Made by a program: the position numbers and the translations under genes. Shown in pieces: positions 58,691 to 64,000 of a stretch of DNA of 64,000 bases. The stretch is from contig NZ_NINX01000039.1 in the NCBI RefSeq assembly GCF_002188635.1, forward strand, positions 1-64,000, in the 5' to 3' direction. The first letter of the stretch is position 1; every line of letters starts with the position of its first letter. Source of the DNA: Pigmentiphaga sp. NML030171 (lineage in GTDB: Bacteria; Pseudomonadota; Gammaproteobacteria; Burkholderiales; Burkholderiaceae_B). A model generated the notes under the pieces. The model saw nothing but the letters and a program-made list of their open reading frames with translations. It searched no databases and was not told where the DNA came from.

Positions 58691-59041
58691 ATGAAGTCCG
58701 AGCGGATCGAAGCCGTGTTCCTGACTACCCACAACTGGGGCAAGGCGGCCAGGTTCTTCCAGGCACTGGGTTTCACGCTGGAGTTCGAGACCGACCACAA
58801 CTCTGGCCAGTTGCGCAATGGCGACGGTCCTTACCTGTTCATCGCCGAGGTCCCTGAAAGCGAGAAACCCGAGTCGCAGATCGTGCTGAAGCTGCCCGAT
58901 GCGGACGCGTTCCAGCCCGAGCCCATCGTCGAGGTGGTCACGCCGTTCGAGGACACGCACTGGGGCACGCGGGACATGACGGTCCGCGATCCCGATGGCC
59001 GCATCTGGCGGTTGCAGGCGCCGGCCCAGGCTGGAAAGTGA
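58691..59041 (+). CDS. VOC (glyoxalase/bleomycin-resistance) family protein
   Basis: This 116-residue protein has the paired beta-alpha-beta-beta-beta layout of VOC domains: N-W-G-K-A-A-R-F-F-Q-A-L-G-F, then D-G-P-Y-L-F-I-A-E-V, and W-G-T-R-D-M-T-V-R-D-P-D-G-R-I-W-R at the C-terminus. Members bind metals or hydrophobic drugs, or isomerise small substrates. No function can be fixed. It is tightly coupled to the RHH gene (one base apart). Confidence 0.8.
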   Translation: MKSERIEAVFLTTHNWGKAARFFQALGFTLEFETDHNSGQLRNGDGPYLFIAEVPESEKPESQIVLKLPDADAFQPEPIVEVVTPFEDTHWGTRDMTVRDPDGRIWRLQAPAQAGK

Positions 59042-59050
59042 GCGACGGTC

Positions 59051-59911
59051 ATGGTTGATGAACAGGATGTGGCACCCGACAGCACGGCGGCGCGGGTGGC
59101 CTTGTGGCGCGCCTTGCATGTCGAGGTCGATGCGCCGCCGCACGTGCTGGAGGACGAGATCGGCCTGCGCCTGCTGGCGCCGGAGCCGGGCTGGCAGCGC
59201 CGCGGGGACATGGACCAGGGGTTCACCCGGCCGTTTCGCGCGTCCATCGTGGGCCGGGCCCGTTTCATCGAGGACCTGGTCGTGGAGCAGGCCGGCCGTG
59301 GCCTGGAGCAGTACGTCATCCTGGGCGCCGGGCTGGACAGCTTCGCGCAGCGTCGGCCCGATGTGGCGTCGCGGCTGAGGGTGTTCGAAATCGATCGGCC
59401 GGGGCCGCAGGAGTGGAAGCGGCGGCGGCTGCTCGAACTGGGCTTGGGGATGCCCGATTGGCTGCGTTTCGTGCCGGTCGACTTCGAGGCCGGGGAGTCC
59501 TGGTGGGACCGCCTGCTGGCAGCGGGGTTCGATGGCCGCAAGCCGGCGGTCGTGGTGTCCACCGGCGTCAGCATGTACCTGACCAAGGAGGCGAACGCCG
59601 CCACGCTGCGCCAGATGGCGACGCTGGCGCCAGGATCCACGTTCGCGATGTCGTTCCTGCTGCCGCTGGAGATGGCGGATCCCGAGGTGCGTCCCGGCAT
59701 GGAGATGGCCGAGAAGGGCGCCCGCGCCAGCGGGACGCCGTTCGTGAGCTTCTTCCTGCCATCGCAGATCCTTCAGCTGGCGCGCGAGCAGGGATTCAAG
59801 CAAGCGCGGCATGTCTCGGCCGACGAGCTCGCGCGGCGGTATTTCGCGGACCGCGCGGACGGCCTGCGGCCGCCGGCCAATGCGGAGGAACTGCTGGTGG
59901 CGGCTACCTAG
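59051..59911 (+). CDS. LCM/PPM1-type class I SAM methyltransferase
   Basis: This 286-residue protein shows the leucine-carboxyl-methyltransferase-type pattern: F-I-E-D-L-V then Y-V-I-L-G-A-G-L-D-S-F-A, with V-F-E-I-D-R-P as the acidic SAM ribose site and S-T-G-V-S-M-Y-L following. In bacteria these enzymes methylate carboxyl or hydroxyl groups of small molecules, including mycolates and polyketides. The target here is unknown. Ten bases separate it from the VOC gene, so they likely share a transcript. Confidence 0.83.
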   Translation: MVDEQDVAPDSTAARVALWRALHVEVDAPPHVLEDEIGLRLLAPEPGWQRRGDMDQGFTRPFRASIVGRARFIEDLVVEQAGRGLEQYVILGAGLDSFAQRRPDVASRLRVFEIDRPGPQEWKRRRLLELGLGMPDWLRFVPVDFEAGESWWDRLLAAGFDGRKPAVVVSTGVSMYLTKEANAATLRQMATLAPGSTFAMSFLLPLEMADPEVRPGMEMAEKGARASGTPFVSFFLPSQILQLAREQGFKQARHVSADELARRYFADRADGLRPPANAEELLVAAT

Positions 59912-60039
59912 GGCCTGTTCCCGCTAGCCGGCCGCCTTGCAAGATCCGTTCACCATTGTTGTGAAAACCTGTTTCACGGCGGCGCGGAAATCGCCGTGCA
60001 TTGGGTTATCCTCGCGGCAACGCGAAGAACGGATCCCGC

Positions 60040-60771
60040 ATGATCAGGTTGAGGACGGCGGGCGCGGCGGCCCTGGTTTGCTCCATCCTGGCCGGCTGCG
60101 CCCAGTACACCGCGCTGCCGCGCCCAGGCTACGAGTCGCGGGGGACCGAGGACATGTCCTCGGACCAGATGATGCAGACCGATTTCAATCGGACCCTGAC
60201 CATCGCCATGCGCGACAACCTGTCGAGCCTGATGTCGCTGATGACCAAGCTCTACAAGCGCAATCCGCGCGAGTGGCGCAAGTCCGGCAAGCCCTCCATG
60301 GAGGCCGCCGCCGAGACGGTCAGGCTGTCCATCGACGCCCGTACGCCGCCCGCCGGGCTCCAGGGCCTGCACGACGTCGAGATCCTGGCCGTGTCGCTCG
60401 ATCCCGCCTACCAGGGCGACCGCGTCGCAGCCTTCATCTACGGCATGGCCGATACCATCGTCGCGGCGCACGACGGCAAGACGCGTTTCTATGCCTTCGA
60501 TCTGCTGGACGGCGACCGGGTCTACAACGCGGCCCGCAACGTCGAGGCCGCCGCCTGGCTGCTGGGCAGCCGGCGCGATGCCCGCGGCGAGCCGCTGCTG
60601 CTGGCCAACGAATGGACGGACAAGCAGGTGAACCTGAGTTTCGAGCGCGAGTTCGGCGCCATCATCGGGCGCCTGGACCTGATCGCCAATCTGCTGGGCG
60701 AGAACTCCCGCCGGCTGGGGATCAACTACGCGCAGAACCTGATGCTGTTTTCCTTCCTCCCGGTGCGCTAG
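60040..60771 (+). CDS. Lipoprotein of unknown function
   Basis: This 243-residue protein starts M-I-R-L-R-T-A-G-A-A, with a lipobox L-A-G-C at residues ~16-19 that marks signal-peptidase II processing and lipid attachment. The mature part contains M-S-S-D-Q-M-M-Q-T-D-F-N-R, L-A-V-S-L-D-P and V-N-L-S-F-E-R-E-F-G-A-I-I-G-R-L-D. I do not recognise the family. It is probably a cell-envelope protein, as the family contains no catalytic motif I can see. It meets ada tail to tail, five bases apart. Confidence 0.7.
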   Translation: MIRLRTAGAAALVCSILAGCAQYTALPRPGYESRGTEDMSSDQMMQTDFNRTLTIAMRDNLSSLMSLMTKLYKRNPREWRKSGKPSMEAAAETVRLSIDARTPPAGLQGLHDVEILAVSLDPAYQGDRVAAFIYGMADTIVAAHDGKTRFYAFDLLDGDRVYNAARNVEAAAWLLGSRRDARGEPLLLANEWTDKQVNLSFEREFGAIIGRLDLIANLLGENSRRLGINYAQNLMLFSFLPVR

Positions 60772-60776
60772 AGCCG

Positions 60777-61886
60777 TCATTTGCGGTCGCGAGAGCCGCC
60801 TGCCTCGCGCCCGAGCAGCGCGCGCTTGCGCTCGACGCCCCAGCGATAGCCCGACAGATCGCCGTCGCGCCGGATGACCCGATGGCAGGGGATGGCCACG
60901 GCGATGTGATTGGCGCCGCAGGCCTGGGCCACGGCGCGCACGGCCCGGGGCGCGCCTATGCGCTGCGCGATTTCGGCGTAGCTGGCGGTCCGGCCGGGCG
61001 GGATCTCGCGCAGGGCCTGCCAGACGCGCTCCTGGAAGGCCGTGCCGCGCACGTCCAGCGGCAGGTTCAGCCCGACCGAGGGGGCCTCGACGAAGCCCAC
61101 CACCTGGGCCACCAGCCGTTCGAAGCCGGTGTCGCCGCCGATCAGCCTGGCCCTGGGAAACTGGTCCTGCAGGTCGCGCACCAGCGCGTCCGGATCGTCG
61201 CCCAGCAGGATGGCGCAGATGCCGCGCTGGCTTTGCGCGACCAGGATGGCGCCCAGCGAGCACTGGCCCACGGCGAAGCGGATGACCGCGCCGGCGCCCC
61301 CCGCGCGGTAGTCGCGCGCACGCATGCCCAGCAACTGGTCGGAGGCTTCGTAGAACCGGCTGTTGGAGTTGAATCCGGCCTCGTAGATGGCATCGGTGAC
61401 CGAGGCGTCGGGTGTTCCCAATTCCTCGCGCAGCCGGCGGGCGCGCCGGGCCGAGGCATAGGCCTTGGGCGTCAGGCCGGTCTCGGCCTTGAATACCCTA
61501 TGGAAGTGGAAGGGGCTCATGCCTGCCTGCATGGCCAGGTCCGCAAGACTGGGCGGTGTCTCGGCGCTTTCGATCAAGCGGCAGGCGCGGGCGATCAGCG
61601 CGGTGCGTTCCCGGGCGGCATCGGGCCCGTCCTGCTGCCGCCGGCTGGCGCGATAGCCAGCCGCCTCGGCCTCGCGCGGCGAGTCGAAGAATTCGACGTT
61701 GGCGCGCCGGGGCAGCCGTGTCGGCGAACTGGGGCGGCAATACACGCCGGTGGTGCGCACGGCGTAGACGAAATGGCCATCGGCATCGGCGTCGCGCGCC
61801 TGCACCGCCCGCCAGCGGGCGTCATCGGTGGCGTAGTCGGACGGTGGGCGGGTACCCATGGCGGATGTCCGGGAGTTCGTGGTCAT
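60777..61886 (-). CDS. ada: Ada-type regulator/O6-methylguanine-DNA methyltransferase, degenerate zinc site
   Basis: This 369-residue protein has the Ada order: N-terminal Ada zinc domain (~20-90), AraC HTH (S-L-A-D-L-A-M-Q-A-G-M-S-P-F-H-F-H), and C-terminal methyltransferase with I-P-C-H-R-V-I. In E. coli Ada the zinc ligands are Cys38, 42, 69 and 72, and Cys38 accepts methyl groups from phosphotriesters. Here Cys50 matches Cys38, but the others are Ser54, Ser81 and Gln84. The C-terminal repair half looks intact. Phosphotriester sensing, and so methylation-dependent induction, may be lost. AlkB lies 130 bases upstream on the same strand. Confidence 0.87.
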   Translation of the reverse strand: MTTNSRTSAMGTRPPSDYATDDARWRAVQARDADADGHFVYAVRTTGVYCRPSSPTRLPRRANVEFFDSPREAEAAGYRASRRQQDGPDAARERTALIARACRLIESAETPPSLADLAMQAGMSPFHFHRVFKAETGLTPKAYASARRARRLREELGTPDASVTDAIYEAGFNSNSRFYEASDQLLGMRARDYRAGGAGAVIRFAVGQCSLGAILVAQSQRGICAILLGDDPDALVRDLQDQFPRARLIGGDTGFERLVAQVVGFVEAPSVGLNLPLDVRGTAFQERVWQALREIPPGRTASYAEIAQRIGAPRAVRAVAQACGANHIAVAIPCHRVIRRDGDLSGYRWGVERKRALLGREAGGSRDRK

Positions 61887-62016
61887 GGCATCAGGATAGC
61901 GAATGGTCCGGCCGCAAGCGCTCCGTTTCTTGCGCTCGAATCCGTGCCGCGCGCCGCCCCTTGGCCGTGGAACCCGCCACCAGGACGCATCCTTCTCTTG
62001 CGAAGCCAGGCCAGGA

Positions 62017-62667
62017 TCATCCCGCCTTCCTGAACGTGAAGTTGATGCGCTGGCTGCCCAGGACCGGATGCGGGACGTCGGACAGCGGCATCACGCCGTG
62101 GTAGCGCAGGCGATCCGGGCCGCCCCAGACGGCGATGTCGCCGTGGTGGAGTCCGATCCGCGCCGGCTTGTCCGAACGACGGTGGCCGCCGAACAGGAAG
62201 ATCGCCGGCATGCCCAGGGATACCGACACGATGGGGGCGTCGAGGTCGCGTTCGTTCTTGTCCTGGTGCAGCGACATCCGCGCGCCGGGCAGGTAACGGT
62301 TGATCAGGCAGGCATCGGGTTCGAAGCGGGGAAAGCCGGCCGCCTCGGCCGCCTCCCGCGCCAGCGCGGCGAAGGCCTCCGGCATGGCGGGCCAGGGCAG
62401 GCCGGTGGCGGGGTCGGTGCGCGAGTACCGGTAGCCGTGGCGGTCGGTCGTCCAGCCCAGCGTGCCGCAGTTGGTCAGCGCGACCGACATGGTGAAGCCG
62501 CCGGGCGTCACCATGTGGCGAAACGGCGCGGCGTCCGTGACGCGGGCAATGGCGGGCAGCAGCTCGTCCACGCGGGGCAGCGCGAAGCCGCGCAGCAGGA
62601 AGGCGCGCGGTCCCATGGGTTCGGGCTGGCCCGAGGTGGCGTCGGAGAAAAGATCGAATGTCTGCAT
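62017..62667 (-). CDS. alkB: DNA/RNA demethylase AlkB
   Basis: This 216-residue protein, the same length as E. coli AlkB, is a 2-oxoglutarate/Fe(II) dioxygenase that reverses 1-methyladenine and 3-methylcytosine. The H-x-D motif is in L-H-Q-D-K-N-E, the distal His in Y-H-G-V, and the 2OG-binding arginines in R-I-N-F-T-F-R. N-R-Y and D-R-H-G-Y-R-Y match the substrate lid region. It is upstream of ada on the same strand, forming an alkylation-repair pair. Confidence 0.92.
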   Translation of the reverse strand: MQTFDLFSDATSGQPEPMGPRAFLLRGFALPRVDELLPAIARVTDAAPFRHMVTPGGFTMSVALTNCGTLGWTTDRHGYRYSRTDPATGLPWPAMPEAFAALAREAAEAAGFPRFEPDACLINRYLPGARMSLHQDKNERDLDAPIVSVSLGMPAIFLFGGHRRSDKPARIGLHHGDIAVWGGPDRLRYHGVMPLSDVPHPVLGSQRINFTFRKAG

Positions 62668-62676
62668 GGTCCTGCG

Positions 62677-62895
62677 CTAGCGCGCGTCGTGGAAGATCAG
62701 GCCCACGGTGTACCGCCTGCCGCTGTGGACGCGGCTGACGCCGTGGCGCATCGCCACCTTGCGCACGCCGCCGCGCCGGCCCGGTGCGGGGCGCTGGTTG
62801 ACGGCGAACACCACCGCGTCACCCCGTTCGCCGTAGAGATCCTGGTGCAGGCAATTGTAGTCGCCGGCACCGTACGCCACGATTTGTCTGCGGCA
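62677..62895 (-). pseudogene. 2OG-Fe(II) oxygenase remnant with truncated start and internal deletion
   Basis: The frame reads Y-G-A-G-D-Y-N-C-L-H-Q-D-L-Y-G, jumps to G-D-A-V-V-F-A-V-N-Q-R-P, and ends R-H-G-V-S-R-V-H-S-G-R-R-Y-T-V-G-L-I-F-H-D-A. In intact homologues of this oxygenase type a segment of roughly 40-50 residues separates the first two blocks, and a long N-terminal part precedes them. Both are missing, so this is a deleted remnant. It lies ten bases upstream of alkB. Confidence 0.7.
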
Positions 62896-62975
62896 CGCGT
62901 GTGTTTTACCCTGTGGCGTCATGAGCGGGCGCAGGCCCCGCCTTTCACCTTCCTTTTCCTCCAGGAGACCCCCTA

Positions 62976-64000
62976 GTGGTTCGACTCGCGACGACAGCAT
63001 GCACACTTCCCCTGCAATCCCTCCGCGACGTCTCGTTGAGTCGCCGCAGGCTGTCCAAGCCCTGGTTGGCCCACTTCGCGTTCCTGATCCTGCTGCTGTT
63101 GGCGACACTGGGGTCCGCCCGTATCGCGATGGCTGCGCAAGCCGCCGTGGCGCCCACGCCAGCCGCGCTGGCGGACCTGCTCGAGAACCCCGACAGCCGC
63201 CAGGCGCTGATCGACCAGTTGCGGGCGCATGAACCCGGGACCGGCGCGAAGCAAGCCGGGGCGGCTGCCTCGGCTGCTGCGCCCGACCAGGCGTCCCCCA
63301 CGCTGCGTGAGCGGCTGGCAGACGGCACGCAGCGTTTCCTGTCCGGCCTGGTGGCCGACCTGGGGCAGGGCGCCGCGGACCTGCGGGCGATGGCCGAAGG
63401 CGACGGTCCTTCCATGGACAGCGACGAGGCGCGGGCATTGCAACCGCTGGCCATCTCGGTCGCGACGGCCATCGTCGCCTTCGTGCTGTTGCGGCTGGTG
63501 GCGCTGTGGATCTACCGGCGGATCGATGATTGGGTGGCGGGGCTGGGTTGGGACGCCACGGCGTCGTGGCCGGCCGATGCGCCCATCGGCATGCCGGTCC
63601 TGTACCGGCGCGCGGGCGCGATCGTCGGCGCGGTCATCATCGATGCGCTGGTGGTGGTGCTGGCCGCCGCCGCGGCATACGCGGCCGGGGTCCGCGGCGG
63701 ACCGGACGGTGTGGCGGTCGACCCGCTGGTGGCGGTGTTCCTGAAGGCCTTCCTGGCGGTCGAGATCACCAAGGTGCTCGTTCGCACCGTGTTCTCGACG
63801 CGCTATCCGCACCTGCGCCTGCTGCCGATGTCGAATGAGATGGCCCGCTACTGGAACCGGTGGCTGATCGTGCTGGTCATGGCGGCGGGCTACGGCACGA
63901 TGCTGGTCGATCCGGTTCTGGCGGCCGCGCTGTCGCCCGCGCTGGGCCGGCTGGCCACCCTGGTGATCATGCTGGGTGTCTACGTGTACGCGGTGGGCGT
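62976..64000 (+). CDS. MscS-type mechanosensitive channel, N-terminal part
   Basis: The frame starts at GTG 62976, about eight bases after AGGAG, and stays open to the window end (341 codons visible). A basic N-terminus and hydrophobic stretch near 32-50 look like a signal sequence (A-R-I-A-M-A-A-Q). A short helical periplasmic region and several membrane helices follow (T-A-I-V-A-F-V-L-L-R-L-V, V-I-I-D-A-L-V-V-V-L-A-A-A). This is the start of large YbiO/MscM-like channels. The pore helix and C-terminal vestibule would lie beyond the window. Confidence 0.75.
   Translation, partial: MVRLATTACTLPLQSLRDVSLSRRRLSKPWLAHFAFLILLLLATLGSARIAMAAQAAVAPTPAALADLLENPDSRQALIDQLRAHEPGTGAKQAGAAASAAAPDQASPTLRERLADGTQRFLSGLVADLGQGAADLRAMAEGDGPSMDSDEARALQPLAISVATAIVAFVLLRLVALWIYRRIDDWVAGLGWDATASWPADAPIGMPVLYRRAGAIVGAVIIDALVVVLAAAAAYAAGVRGGPDGVAVDPLVAVFLKAFLAVEITKVLVRTVFSTRYPHLRLLPMSNEMARYWNRWLIVLVMAAGYGTMLVDPVLAAALSPALGRLATLVIMLGVYVYAVG

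Noticed and set aside
58513-59041. Firm call of a toxin-antitoxin system for the RHH-VOC pair
   Set aside because: VOC proteins are not an established toxin family; only the gene layout is suggestive.
1-64000. CRISPR array, rRNA or tRNA genes
   Set aside because: No regularly spaced repeats and no recognisable rRNA or tRNA sequence were found on either strand by eye.

Overview
The window is high-GC DNA from what looks like a Bordetella- or Achromobacter-type betaproteobacterium (Alcaligenaceae). The grounds are the Bug-type periplasmic solute receptor, the CoA-dependent catabolic operons run by IclR, LysR and AraC regulators, and the overall gene content. This placement is inferred from gene families, not from a marker gene. 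No tRNA, rRNA or CRISPR array was found.

Region 1 (1-10,993) is an accessory island. It opens with the 5' end of an IS3/IS911-type transposase gene on the minus strand. A compact plus-strand operon follows: a small excisionase-like HTH protein, a 21-codon coupling ORF, an MmeI-type DNA methyltransferase without a recognisable nuclease motif, an SF2 helicase, a GIY-YIG nuclease, a TrlF-type PHP-plus-ABC ATPase, an AlbA_2/HATPase protein, and a small unknown protein. Most genes overlap their neighbours by 4 to 19 bases. Methyltransferase, helicase, nuclease and ATPases locked into one transcript next to an IS is what a multi-gene anti-phage defence system looks like, and this is the best candidate for an undescribed system here.

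Region 2 (11,000-20,200) is chromosomal: an HXXEE membrane protein, a MerR regulator divergent from a DUF2938 membrane protein with a textbook 19-bp-spacer MerR promoter, a DMT transporter overlapping a diguanylate cyclase, the DbpA RNA helicase, a membrane-anchored DJ-1/PfpI protein, a secreted protein built of two ~70-residue repeats, and a DUF72 protein.

Region 3 (20,400-25,180) is a minus-strand lipid-type cluster: an unknown protein, a ketosynthase III fused to a haem-oxygenase-like domain, a fatty acid desaturase and a sterol-desaturase-type hydroxylase. The last two each carry an in-frame stop near the N-terminus, so the pathway seems to be decaying.

Region 4 (25,300-34,510) holds an AraC regulator and a plus-strand catabolic operon: a three-subunit xanthine-dehydrogenase-type molybdenum hydroxylase (large subunit fused to a CoxG domain), an acyl/aryl-CoA ligase, a crotonase and an MFS importer.

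Region 5 (34,650-44,600) has an AAC(3)-like acetyltransferase divergent from a hipBA toxin-antitoxin pair with a clear operator-promoter, an SDR, a surface-glycan (probably LPS) glycosyltransferase group, a YbfB-type MFS transporter and a LysR regulator.

Region 6 (44,665-56,076) is a nine-gene operon behind a near-consensus promoter: AtuA, an AtuA-related small protein, both subunits of a biotin-dependent acyl-CoA carboxylase, a CaiB-type CoA transferase, a MaoC hydratase, a Bug receptor and two crotonases. It runs into two tandem, convergent IclR regulators. This reads as uptake, CoA activation, carboxylation and hydration of an unsaturated, perhaps branched or terpenoid, acid.

Region 7 (56,160-64,000) holds an aldo/keto reductase, a frameshifted MFS gene, a ribbon-helix-helix regulator with its own promoter and tandem repeat, a VOC protein, an LCM-type methyltransferase, a lipoprotein, Ada (with a degenerate zinc site), AlkB, a deleted 2OG-Fe(II) oxygenase remnant, and the start of an MscS-type channel.
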